The notes under the pieces: model-generated | The model's database searches: none | What the model was told of the DNA's origin: nothing | Seen by the model: the letters and a program-made list of their open reading frames with translations, nothing else | Part shown: one piece after another, positions 42,668 through 51,713 of the stretch | Layout: every line of letters starts with the position of its first letter | Position numbering within the stretch: position 1 is the first letter of the stretch | Position numbers and translations under genes: made by a program | DNA from: UBA9647 sp963739335 | GTDB lineage: Bacteria > Bacteroidota > Ignavibacteria > UBA10030 | Direction of reading: 5' to 3' | Length of the DNA: 64,000 bases | Assembly: GCA_963739335.1 (NCBI GenBank) | Contig: CAVUAC010000059.1 | Coordinates: forward strand, 1 to 64,000

Positions 42668-45601
42668 TTAGTACTCGAACCGAACGCCCAGGCGTATCTG
42701 CCTGGGTGTGCTGAACAGATCGGTCCCGTTCGTGCGCCACTGATGCTGGCGATCTTGAAGGTTGATAGCGTTGTACATGTCCGCATACTGCGCAGGTTGA
42801 GACGCGACAATCAGTGCGCTTAAATCTGGATCGGCGAAGAAGCCATCGTCGTACGCGTTGCCGGTCCGATAGTAAACATTGATGATGTTCTTCGTGTTCA
42901 GCACATTCAAGACCTTCGCATACACGTTTATTCCTACCTCGCCGACATGGAATGTTTTGTCGACTCCGAGGTCGAAATTGAACACCCACGGCGTCGTCGA
43001 CGACCCGATCGGCTCAATCGGCCGACGTTGCCGAGCATCGCCGTCATTGAGAATTCCTCCCTCGTCCGGTCCTTGTTGACCAAGGCCACCAGTCGCCATC
43101 GTAAAAGCATGACCGCCGTTGAATGTGAAGAGCAGATTGAGTCCAAGCTCCTCCAGGATCGGCCCACCATCCCCCCGCCCGAACCGATAATCGATAGAGA
43201 CTGCACCTCGATGCGGCTCAGAGTACACCAGCGGCGTGACCAGCGTAGGTGTGATCTCTCCACTGTTGCTGGTCGCAGCGGCGCTGTTCGGGAAGGAGTT
43301 CGTCCCTTTCGCATCCGATAGCGTGTAGCTGATCTGGGCCTGGACTCGGCTTATTCTTCTCAAGCGCAACGAGAACTCAAGTCCTGTCGTGGTGGAAAAG
43401 TCGCTGTTGACATAAACATGGTACATTAAGACCGGAGAACCAGGCATCGTCAACTGCCGATCCACCTGAACCAATCCTTTGATGTCTTTGTAGAAGCCGG
43501 TCACGTCGAACGCGGCAAAATCGGTGAACTGTTGGGTGAATCCGATCTCATATTGCGTCGTGGTAATCGGTGCAAGATCATATCCAAGAGGATTCATGAA
43601 CGCAAACAGGAAGTATTGGAACGCAGCTCTGCGCCCTAAGTAGACCGTATTGAGATCGGGTGCCTGGACAAACCTTCCATACTGCATGTGGAACACCGTG
43701 CGATCCGAGACGGGGAAGGCGAATCCGAGACGAGGCTGAACGAAGGTGAAGGTCCTCCCGGGTTGCAGGTCCCCGATCTGCATATTGACCGGATCGTACA
43801 GGGGATTCGTGGGGTCCGTCATTCTCCAGGAGTCAAAAAACATCCGGTCAACGCGCAGACCTGCATTGATGATCAAATCATCAAACTCCATTTTGTCCTG
43901 CAGATAGGCGCTCGCAAAGTATGGATGTTTCGGCCCGTCCAATCCAGTATCCAGTTTCTCTCCAAGCTCATTATACCCGTAATTATTGACACCAGTCGAT
44001 TGCCGAATGAATCTCAGGTACTCCTCTTTGTTATTTTGGATGCCAGGTCGAGACTCGATCCCCTGCAGGAGTCCGGTGAGAGCTGCTCCTCCGATCGCAT
44101 AGTTCCTGAATGTCCAGTAGTCGTACGACCCTCCTACCTTCAGCTCGTGTCTTCCGAGCTGACTGGTGAGGTTCGCAGAGAACCCGTAGGATGTCCTGTT
44201 CGCCTTCGAGTATCCAGAGAGAATCTCTCCCGGTCTTGAGAAGGGGAACCCAGCAAAGACGTAGTCGTACGGGGGCAACGTGGCATTGAGGTACGTCCAA
44301 CCTTTCTGGGCCGCTCTGGCACTGTCCGAATACGCTAAGATGTCGCTTCCGAAGTTGGGGTCGTACGTCTCACCAAATGTGTTCACGTAGGCAAGATTCA
44401 CTTCAACAAAGGTTTTCTGAGCCAAGAAATATGTAGCTTTGGCGTTCGCGAAAAAGTTCGTGTTGTCGTTGTACGGCAACCTCGCCTGGTCGAAGAGATA
44501 CATGATCGGGAAAGCGTTTAGCTTCTGCCTCAACCAGGTGTACGACCCTGCCAGTCGCAGGAGCAGCGGCTTGTAGTCTAGCAGAAGCGTTCCATTTGCC
44601 GTATACCGGTTGGAAAATCGACCCGGGATGTTGCCATCCTGCCACTTCACTGGTGCGACAGAGGAATCACCTGCAAGCCCACTGCGCAACCCTGAGTCCG
44701 TCAGATAGCCGAAGTCAGCTCCAGACCAAAAGGTCGGGCTGTAGTCCCGCATGAAATTGTTCTCACCCGCCAGGAAGAATCTGATGTTTGACGTGATCGG
44801 GCCGCTGAATCCTACTACCGAGTTGTTATACCCATACGAATACGTACCGAGGAACTTCTTGTATGGATAGTTGCCGAAATCGTCCGTCTCATACTGCAGG
44901 AACGCAGAGTATCGGGACTGTCCGCTCCTCAGGTTTTGCTGAATGATGCCTGCATTCGATCCCCCGAATTCAGCGGAGTATCCACCGGCCTGCACCAACA
45001 CCTCTTCAACAGCTTCAGGAATAGTCGTGACGAGATTCCCTGAACCGCGCAGGTTTTTCGTGTTGGCACCTTCAACGTAGTAGCCAATCTCGTCTTCTCG
45101 ACTCCCGCGGATGTGAAACTGCCCATTCACTTCCGCCACCCCGGGCTGCAGAGCCATGTACGCGCCGATGCCGCGCACCGGCAGGTTCTCGAAGTCTTCA
45201 ACCTTCATGATTCTGGTGACATTTGTGGCGCTTTTTTCCACCAGCGGTCGCTTCGCAATCACCTGAATAGGCGGAAGCTGGACGGTGGTACTCTGCAGAT
45301 CAAAGTTCACGCTCTCAGTAAGTCCCGCTGTCACGTGGAGCTCCCTGACGACGACTTCCTGATAGCCGATGTACGTCACGCGGATTTCGTAGACTGAAGG
45401 TGGCACATTCAGGATCACGTACCTTCCTTCAACGTCTGAGGCCGCGCCGAACGTTGTTCCGACGATCATGACATTCGCACCGACGAGCGGTTCTTTTGTC
45501 TCCCGATCTCGAACGTACCCGCTGATCTTCCCGTACTGAGCGAACGCTGCTGTTGATACAAAGGCAATCAACAAAAATATGAGCAATGCTCTTGGGCTCA
45601 T
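42668..45601 (-). CDS. TonB-dependent receptor with carboxypeptidase-regulatory domain
   Basis: A 977-residue outer-membrane receptor. Signal peptide ('LLIFLLIAFVSTAAFA'); residues about 22-105 form a CarboxypepD_reg-like Ig domain ('ISGYVRDRETKEPLVGANVM', 'RVTYIGYQEVVV'); about 115-230 is the plug ('VTRIMKVEDFENLPVRGIGA', 'FHIRGSREDEIGYYVEGA', 'VLVQAGGYSAEFGG'); the rest is barrel, ending in 'IRLGVRFEY' with an aromatic last residue. It uses proton-motive energy through TonB to import a large ligand. Start fixed by AGGAGGTAATCTCT-ATG. First gene of a likely operon with the surface protein and PorV-like gene, and next upstream of the peptidase/hydroxyproline block. The ligand is unknown; peptides would suit the context. 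Confidence 0.9.
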   Translation of the reverse strand: MSPRALLIFLLIAFVSTAAFAQYGKISGYVRDRETKEPLVGANVMIVGTTFGAASDVEGRYVILNVPPSVYEIRVTYIGYQEVVVRELHVTAGLTESVNFDLQSTTVQLPPIQVIAKRPLVEKSATNVTRIMKVEDFENLPVRGIGAYMALQPGVAEVNGQFHIRGSREDEIGYYVEGANTKNLRGSGNLVTTIPEAVEEVLVQAGGYSAEFGGSNAGIIQQNLRSGQSRYSAFLQYETDDFGNYPYKKFLGTYSYGYNNSVVGFSGPITSNIRFFLAGENNFMRDYSPTFWSGADFGYLTDSGLRSGLAGDSSVAPVKWQDGNIPGRFSNRYTANGTLLLDYKPLLLRLAGSYTWLRQKLNAFPIMYLFDQARLPYNDNTNFFANAKATYFLAQKTFVEVNLAYVNTFGETYDPNFGSDILAYSDSARAAQKGWTYLNATLPPYDYVFAGFPFSRPGEILSGYSKANRTSYGFSANLTSQLGRHELKVGGSYDYWTFRNYAIGGAALTGLLQGIESRPGIQNNKEEYLRFIRQSTGVNNYGYNELGEKLDTGLDGPKHPYFASAYLQDKMEFDDLIINAGLRVDRMFFDSWRMTDPTNPLYDPVNMQIGDLQPGRTFTFVQPRLGFAFPVSDRTVFHMQYGRFVQAPDLNTVYLGRRAAFQYFLFAFMNPLGYDLAPITTTQYEIGFTQQFTDFAAFDVTGFYKDIKGLVQVDRQLTMPGSPVLMYHVYVNSDFSTTTGLEFSLRLRRISRVQAQISYTLSDAKGTNSFPNSAAATSNSGEITPTLVTPLVYSEPHRGAVSIDYRFGRGDGGPILEELGLNLLFTFNGGHAFTMATGGLGQQGPDEGGILNDGDARQRRPIEPIGSSTTPWVFNFDLGVDKTFHVGEVGINVYAKVLNVLNTKNIINVYYRTGNAYDDGFFADPDLSALIVASQPAQYADMYNAINLQDRQHQWRTNGTDLFSTPRQIRLGVRFEY

Positions 45602-45950
45602 AGAGATTACCTCCTTATGTGGTGTGATGAATTCTGGATTCCTTGGAACCAGTCCTGAGAACTCAACTCTTCGGTTGCAAACTTGAATTCTCCTGTGTTG
45701 CGAAGATGGCGTGGTGCTTGAAGTTAAGATAGTGAGCGTAAATTGGTAGGCAAACGCTAAACTGTAGAATTCTGAACGCTCAAATGCAATCAGCAGAAGT
45801 CTGAATCTCTTGTAAGATTTCTCGCTCGATGCCTTGTAGGAAATTCTCCTACGAGTTGAGTTGCGTGAGGTTGAGGAAGGGAAGGAAGACGTTCAAGGGG
45901 CAGATGCCCGAAATTTCCCGGTGAGACCTGTCCACCGACGGGGAAGGCTT
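45602..45950. other. Intergenic, likely promoter region of the TonB operon
   Basis: 349 bases between the response-regulator stop and the receptor start. AGGAGG lies at the receptor end. I looked for Bacteroidota-type -33/-7 boxes and found nothing convincing. Confidence 0.4.
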
Positions 45951-46583
45951 CTACACAACAAGTTTGTTCTCAAGCGCATATCGCGTCAATTCAACATTCG
46001 TTCTCATTTTCAATTTCTCCAGAACTCTGGAGCGATAGGTATTGATTGTTTTGATGCTCAGCGAAAGCTCTCGAGCAATCTGTCGCACCGTCTTCCCAGA
46101 AGCGATCATGCACATCACTTGATACTCACGATCTGACAACTCTGCATGAGGCGCTTTGCCGCTGTCGGCGGCAAAGTCAAATGTGAGTGCCTGCGCAAGT
46201 GACGGATGCACGTACCTTCCTCCAGCAAGGATTTGCTTCATCGCCTGGATCAATTCTTCTGTTGGATTGTCTTTTGTGACATAGCCCACCGCACCAGCTT
46301 TGAGGACGCGCATCGCCAGCTGCTCCTCAGAATGCATCGTCAAGACCAGAATGGGAAGATTTGGAAATTCCTGCTTGAGTTCCTTGATGAGCTCGAGACC
46401 GCTCTTCCCGGGCATAGAGATGTCGAGAATAAGAATATCCCACTTCTGCTTCCTCACTTGCTCGACAACCTCCTGAGCGTTCTGGGCCTCCCCTATCATC
46501 GACGCGGCAAACTCCTCTGCAAAGACATCCTTTAAACCCTTGCGGACAATTGGGTGATCATCCGCGATGAGGATTCTCGTCAT
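45951..46583 (-). CDS. NarL/LuxR-type response regulator
   Basis: A 210-residue two-component regulator. Receiver domain at 1-120 with acidic pocket 'IADDHP', phospho-acceptor Asp54 in 'LILDISMPG', Thr in 'LVLTMHS' and Lys in 'YVTKDN'. A LuxR-type helix-turn-helix follows at about 145-205 ('LSDREYQVMCMIASGKTVRQ', 'ELSLSIKTINTYRSRVLEKL'). Its start overlaps the end of the histidine-kinase gene by four bases, so they are co-translated and form a cognate pair. The TonB receptor operon lies 350 bases downstream on the same strand and is a plausible target, without direct evidence. Confidence 0.95.
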   Translation of the reverse strand: MTRILIADDHPIVRKGLKDVFAEEFAASMIGEAQNAQEVVEQVRKQKWDILILDISMPGKSGLELIKELKQEFPNLPILVLTMHSEEQLAMRVLKAGAVGYVTKDNPTEELIQAMKQILAGGRYVHPSLAQALTFDFAADSGKAPHAELSDREYQVMCMIASGKTVRQIARELSLSIKTINTYRSRVLEKLKMRTNVELTRYALENKLVV

Positions 46584-49060
46584 ACGGCTCTCTTTCCAAG
46601 TGGAATGCGAACAGTTACAGACGTCCCCTTTTGCGGGGTCCCGACGATGGCGAGGTCTCCTCCAAGGAACATCGCCCGTTCACGCATTCCCAAGAGTCCA
46701 AGAGAGGTTGCGCCGTCAATTTCAGATGGATTGATACCTCTGCCATTATCTTCCACCTTCAAAATGAGAACGTCATCGGAGCACGTCAAGCTCACAAGGA
46801 CCTTCGTCGCTTGGGCGTGTCGGGCAACGTTGGTGAGAGCCTCCTGAAAAATGCGAAATATTGCTGTAGCCTGATTCTGATCGAGAAGACCTGTGTCCTG
46901 GAAATTCGAGGAGACTTTGCAGCGAATCATCGTATGGGTTTCGAATTCGTGCGCTTGCCACTCCATTGTCTCAAGGAGGCCGAGATGATCCAGTATCGTC
47001 GGTCTCAGCTCTCGGGCAATTCTTCTGACGGTCTGAATCGTTCTGTTGGTCAAGAGAATCATCGACTGCAGTTTTTCGATAATCGGATCATAGCTCTGTT
47101 GATAGTATTGTATGCTATTTGATGTCCTTGCTCTTCTCAGCTTCATTCTCAACCATGATAGATCCAGCTTCAGGCCTGTCAAAATTTGCCCGAGTTCGTC
47201 GTGGATCTCACCGGAGATCCTGTGCTTCTCTTCTTCGCGAACGGCCTGGAGGCGCGCGGAAAACTCGCGCAGTGTTTGGCGAGAACTTCTGAGTTCTGCG
47301 TCCGCTCGCTTACGCCCGGTAATATCTCGGATGATTCCTTGATATCCCAGGATCTCCTTGTTTTTCGACCACCTGACCGTTGAGGTAATCAGGCAATCCA
47401 ATTCCGTTCCGTCCTTCGTACGGAGCTTCACCTCGAAATCTCGCACGAACCCTTTCTCCTCAATCTCTTCCTGGAATCTGAACCGATCGCGCGGGTACAC
47501 GTACAGAATATCCACATTGTTGCCAAGAATTTCTTCTCGCCTGTACCCAAATTGGTCGAGGGCATACTGGTTCATTTCGATGATTTCGCCGCTCCGGCTC
47601 GTAATGTAGATGGCGTCTCTCGACTCTTCGAACAGAGTCCGGTAACGTTCTTCGCTTTCTCTCAACTCATCCTCCACACGTTTCCGTTCAGAGATCTCGG
47701 TCATCAACATCTCGTTGGTGAGAGCCAGCTCGGAGGTTCGTTCCTGAACTCGCGACTCAAGTTTGGCATGCGCCTCCCGCAACGCTTCGACGGCTCTCTT
47801 CTGCTCGGTGATGTCGTGAGTGATCCCCTGGTACGCCACGACTTCTGCGTGTTCATCCCGCATCGCCATTGCGCTCTCCAGCACCACCAGCGCCTGGCCA
47901 TCCTTCCGTTTCAGCGTCATTTCAAAATCTTTGACGAAGCCCTTCCGAGCAAGCTCTTCCTGGAACTGCTTTCTATCCTCCGGGTTGACGTAGAGATCAG
48001 TTGTAACATCGATGGCGAGCAGCTCTTCCTTCGAGCCATACTTGTACAATTCCACGCCGGCCCGATTGATGTCCAGGAATTTCCCCTCACGCGAGCTCAT
48101 GAACACGACGTCTTTCGATTCCTCAAACAGGGTGCGGAACCTCTCTTCGGAGCCCCGCAGTTCCGCTTCCACACGTTTGCGCTCAGCGATCTCATTACGC
48201 AGCTCTTCGATTGCTCTTCCCAGTTCGGCTGTTCGATCTTGCACCCGCGCTTCGAGCTCTTCCCGTGCATCCCGAAGCTCCCGCTCGACGCGCTTGAGAT
48301 CACTGATGTCACGGGAGATCCCAAATATGCCGACGATGGCTCCGATGCTGTTCCTCAACGGGAGTTTTGTAGTCAGAAGCCATTTCTTCTCACCCCGCAA
48401 ATCAACCACTTCTTCTTCCTTGTTTATCAGCGGGACCCCTGTTTGAATGACCCGCTGCTCATCGGCGAAGTATTGCTCGGCAAGCTCACGCGGGAACACG
48501 TCGTAGTCCGTCTTACCGGAGATTTCCTCCAGGCGTTCCCGTCCCATGACGCGCAGATGGGCTGCATTCGAGAGGATGAACTGACCCTCCGAGTCCTTGA
48601 TGAAAAAATAGTCGGGCAAATGGTCCATTAACGACCGGGTGAGCTCTCCCCTCAGCCCAAACACTCTACTCAACTCCTCGTCGTTTTGTATGTTCTTGCA
48701 GAACCAGGCAAGCCAACCTGCATTACCTTTCGGATCCAGGATGGGTTGTATGTCGATCGCCACCCGACTGTCAGACCATGTTCCGATGAAATGAATACTC
48801 GATTTTGACTGAATGACCTCGCGGGCGTGGTCCTTCATCGAGTCTCCCAATTCAGGCGGGACATGACGGTAGAGATTGCGACCCAGCGGATACTCTACTT
48901 TGTCGCATAATTTCCCCGCGGCGGACTTGTTCGCTGCGACGACGTTTCCACCAAGATCGGTCATCAACATCCCGTCAGGACAAGCGTCCAGCAACATGCT
49001 CAGAGGTGCGGGGTCTATCGCAAGACCGTCGGTTTGCGGACCGCTTGTAGTCGTCTCCAT
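46580..49060 (-). CDS. Multi-PAS sensor histidine kinase (HisKA_3, NarX/DesK class)
   Basis: About 826 residues without a membrane segment, so a cytoplasmic sensor. Four PAS-type domains in series are visible: first at about 15-125 ('LLDACPDGMLMTDLGGNVVA'), second at about 145-260 ('LMDHLPDYFFIKDSEGQF'), third and fourth both starting 'SEERYRTLFEESRD'-like, each followed by PAC segments ('DITEQKRAVEAL') and coiled coils. The HisKA_3 dimer domain has the phospho-His in 'ISGEIHDELGQ'; the ATPase domain ends the protein ('QEALTNVARHAQATKV', 'VEDNGRGI', 'GLLGMRERA'). Start at 49060 is favoured by AAGGAG six bases upstream; longer starts exist at 49078 and 49087. The signal is unknown. Confidence 0.92.
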   Translation of the reverse strand: METTTSGPQTDGLAIDPAPLSMLLDACPDGMLMTDLGGNVVAANKSAAGKLCDKVEYPLGRNLYRHVPPELGDSMKDHAREVIQSKSSIHFIGTWSDSRVAIDIQPILDPKGNAGWLAWFCKNIQNDEELSRVFGLRGELTRSLMDHLPDYFFIKDSEGQFILSNAAHLRVMGRERLEEISGKTDYDVFPRELAEQYFADEQRVIQTGVPLINKEEEVVDLRGEKKWLLTTKLPLRNSIGAIVGIFGISRDISDLKRVERELRDAREELEARVQDRTAELGRAIEELRNEIAERKRVEAELRGSEERFRTLFEESKDVVFMSSREGKFLDINRAGVELYKYGSKEELLAIDVTTDLYVNPEDRKQFQEELARKGFVKDFEMTLKRKDGQALVVLESAMAMRDEHAEVVAYQGITHDITEQKRAVEALREAHAKLESRVQERTSELALTNEMLMTEISERKRVEDELRESEERYRTLFEESRDAIYITSRSGEIIEMNQYALDQFGYRREEILGNNVDILYVYPRDRFRFQEEIEEKGFVRDFEVKLRTKDGTELDCLITSTVRWSKNKEILGYQGIIRDITGRKRADAELRSSRQTLREFSARLQAVREEEKHRISGEIHDELGQILTGLKLDLSWLRMKLRRARTSNSIQYYQQSYDPIIEKLQSMILLTNRTIQTVRRIARELRPTILDHLGLLETMEWQAHEFETHTMIRCKVSSNFQDTGLLDQNQATAIFRIFQEALTNVARHAQATKVLVSLTCSDDVLILKVEDNGRGINPSEIDGATSLGLLGMRERAMFLGGDLAIVGTPQKGTSVTVRIPLGKRAV

Positions 49061-49502
49061 ACTATGCTCCTTGTTCATCGCCTGCAAAACGACGGCTTAG
49101 AAAGAACCTACTGTCGAAAAACCAACGAACTGTCGACTCCAAAACAACGTGGGTAAGGCAAGGATTAATTACCAGAAGATCACCAAAGTCATTTTTGAGA
49201 CACGACCCACGAGCTGACGCACTCAGCGATCAATGCTACACAACATCGGACGAAAAGTCAACTGCCCGTTCTCCTGGATTCCATCTGTGCGGAAAGCGTT
49301 TGTCGCGAATGACGATTCCCAATGATGAGACAAAATGATGGTGCGGCGATCGACAATTTCGTTTCCATCTCCTCTTGTGAGATGGTGTTCGAGCTCTTGC
49401 GCGGCGTTGACGGAAATCGAATCCGGTTGAAGGTCACCGACGGCCGATGAGAGAGAACCGGAGTGACGAGTCGGCTTATCAGCTTTTCCCGGTCGAATTG
49501 TC
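49061..49502. other. Intergenic, nothing recognised
   Basis: About 440 bases between the kinase start and the M61 stop codon. No coding frame, repeat or RNA was recognised. Confidence 0.45.
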
Positions 49503-51329
49503 CTACTCCATGGCCCAGCTCTTCAGAATAGCCGATTGAAGCGGACTGGGGTTACCGATTGGTTTGATCCGAAAACTTCGCTCGAATTTCTTTCCCAGAA
49601 CAAGCTCAATTTCGTGATTCTGCTCACGCCTTGAGACCAGGATCCGCAGCCTGTCCGAAGGCTTTTTGGACTTGAGCAGATTCTCAATAGCGAGAGCTGA
49701 CGCTTTGACGCTGTCCATCTCGATGATCGCATCCTGAACACTGAGGCCGGAATGCCACGCAGGCGAATCCCATTCGATGCTTGTGACGACCATGCTTCCG
49801 TTTCTGTCGCGGACCGTTGCTCCGAAATATGCAGAGGGCAACTCGACAGGCCTTACGTCGATATCAAGTCCGGCATATGCGATGTACTTCGGATAGTCGA
49901 TATCCTTGACAGTCGACGCGTAGACATCGAAGAGTTCCGACAACGAGCATCCGGCAATTTTTTCGCAGACATCCCGGAACTCTCGATCAGTGAAGCCTCT
50001 CTTTTTCTCCTTGAAATACGTCTGATAAAGAGTTCTCATGACATCGTCGAGAGACTTCGAGTTCTTCGTCTGGTGACGGATCTTGAAGTCGAGCAGCATT
50101 CCAAGGGTGCATCCTTTGTCGTAATACGATATCGTAAAATTAGCGGCATTCTCTCCCCTGTTGAAAAACTGTATCCAGGTGTCGAAACTCGATTCGGTTG
50201 CAGATTGGAAAAGATGACCGGGAATGTTCTCATGTCTCAGGATCGTTGAGCGAGCTCGATCAAGCAGCTCGTTCCTCGTGAAGATGCCGGCTCGATTCAA
50301 AATCAGGTCTTCGTAGTACACCGTGAACCCCTCCGATACCCAAAGCATCTTGGTATAGTTCTCCTTGTCATAGTCGAATGGACCGAGTGCAACTGGCCTG
50401 ATTGACTTCACATTGTATAGATGGAAGTATTCGTGTGCGACAAAGCTCAGCCAATTCCTGTAGCCCGCTGCAGAATTGAGGCTGGAAGGGTTGAAGGTGA
50501 GCGCGGTGGAATTTCGATGCTCGAGTCCACCCCCACCCGGTCCTATCACCATGAATGTGTAGTGCGTGTAAGGGATTTCACCCATAAGTGTGGCAGCTGC
50601 TTCAACGATTTTCTTCAGATCGGACACGATTTCTTTTCGATCGAACGCCCCCAGATCTTGACCGACGAAGAAATGAGGAATCCCGCGGACCTCAAAGGAG
50701 AGAATCTCCTGATTGCCGAGAAGGATAGGGCAATCGTAGAGGACGTCGAAGTCTTGTGCGTAGAAAGTATTTGGCAATCCTTGAACTGGTTCGAGTCCGG
50801 TCGATATCTTGCTCCACTGTTTGAAAGGTTTAACTGTCACGGTTACCGGATGCTGAATGTGGTTCGCGGGGTGCATGAAAACACCCGCCGGCGAAATAAA
50901 GCCTTGCGTGTCTCCCAGGTAGCTCTCAGCCACAAATAGAGCAAAGGCATAGACATCATAACTGACGGTCACCGTGGTTGCTCTCCCGGATTTTACCCGC
51001 CAAACGTTTTTCGCCGTCTTCTCCCACATCAGCGGTTTTCCTGCTCCATCTGCCGCGTGGAAGTTCAGCACATTCTTCGCGTAATCCATGATGCGATAGT
51101 AGCCAGGAGTCCATGCCGGCATCTTGAAATCCTGTGTCTCCCCCTTGAGCCGTCCGCAACGCAAGCCGACATGATAGAAGTGCGTGTTTGGCTCTTCCAT
51201 TGATACGGTGAAAGCCAGGATTCCATTCGACTTCTGACCGAGAGCATGGGAGTTGACGATAACAATTACAGCGCAAAGCAGCAGTGCAATTGCTGGAAAT
51301 CGTCCTGGGGCAGTTCTGTTCTTATTCAT
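49503..51329 (-). CDS. M61 glycyl-aminopeptidase family peptidase with PDZ domain
   Basis: A 608-residue exported metallopeptidase. Signal peptide 'FPAIALLLCAVIVIVNSHA'; the M61 N-terminal beta domain ('MPAWTPGYYRIMDYAKNV') and then the zinc site 'FVAHEYFHLYNVKSIRP' (HExxH) with the downstream Glu in 'LWVSEGFTVYYEDL'. The 'GGGGLEHRNSTAL' loop is also typical of the family. A C-terminal PDZ domain follows at about 500-590 ('SPAWHSGLSVQDAIIEMDS'). M61 enzymes cleave N-terminal Gly or Ala, which would complement collagen-type Gly-Pro-Hyp peptides. The ATG at 51329 is preferred because the signal peptide begins there; the frame is open to 51419. It stands apart from the proline block. Confidence 0.9.
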   Translation of the reverse strand: MNKNRTAPGRFPAIALLLCAVIVIVNSHALGQKSNGILAFTVSMEEPNTHFYHVGLRCGRLKGETQDFKMPAWTPGYYRIMDYAKNVLNFHAADGAGKPLMWEKTAKNVWRVKSGRATTVTVSYDVYAFALFVAESYLGDTQGFISPAGVFMHPANHIQHPVTVTVKPFKQWSKISTGLEPVQGLPNTFYAQDFDVLYDCPILLGNQEILSFEVRGIPHFFVGQDLGAFDRKEIVSDLKKIVEAAATLMGEIPYTHYTFMVIGPGGGGLEHRNSTALTFNPSSLNSAAGYRNWLSFVAHEYFHLYNVKSIRPVALGPFDYDKENYTKMLWVSEGFTVYYEDLILNRAGIFTRNELLDRARSTILRHENIPGHLFQSATESSFDTWIQFFNRGENAANFTISYYDKGCTLGMLLDFKIRHQTKNSKSLDDVMRTLYQTYFKEKKRGFTDREFRDVCEKIAGCSLSELFDVYASTVKDIDYPKYIAYAGLDIDVRPVELPSAYFGATVRDRNGSMVVTSIEWDSPAWHSGLSVQDAIIEMDSVKASALAIENLLKSKKPSDRLRILVSRREQNHEIELVLGKKFERSFRIKPIGNPSPLQSAILKSWAME

Positions 51330-51536
51330 GGTCGATCTCGCGGACTTTTTAGTGTTGGGGGGTAACTGAGAAAGGCACGCAGCGAATCTAACTCTATTTG
51401 AGATCAGACTCAAATCCAAAGAAGAAGTCGAATCTTTTCAGAATCGGCCTCTAGAGTAGACCTTATGTTCAAAAGTCATAAGCCTCAACCTTGTTTTGTA
51501 GATTTGGATTCACTTGTAGAACTCGCGTAAAGACCC

Positions 51537-51713
51537 TACCCCCTGCACGGCGGCATCAAGTGCCCGCACGTGAAAGTTTTTGTCTCAGATAGTTGACGCG
51601 CAATGAAGCAGGTGTGATGTTTTTGAAAGGATGAGGACAAAGGGAACGCGGAGCTCAGACAAGACTGGGGCAGGACTTCGAGACTCGAGAAGCTTCGACC
51701 CCGCTACTTAGAA
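51537..51713. repeat. Repeat family R3, part beyond the intron 3' end
   Basis: Resembles 13385-13558 ('acggcggcatcaag', 'aggacttcgagactcgagaa', 'gaccccgctac'). It is the 3' exon side of the interrupted target. A further partial terminator-like piece, 'tcgaatcttttcagaatcgg', lies at about 51428. Confidence 0.8.
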
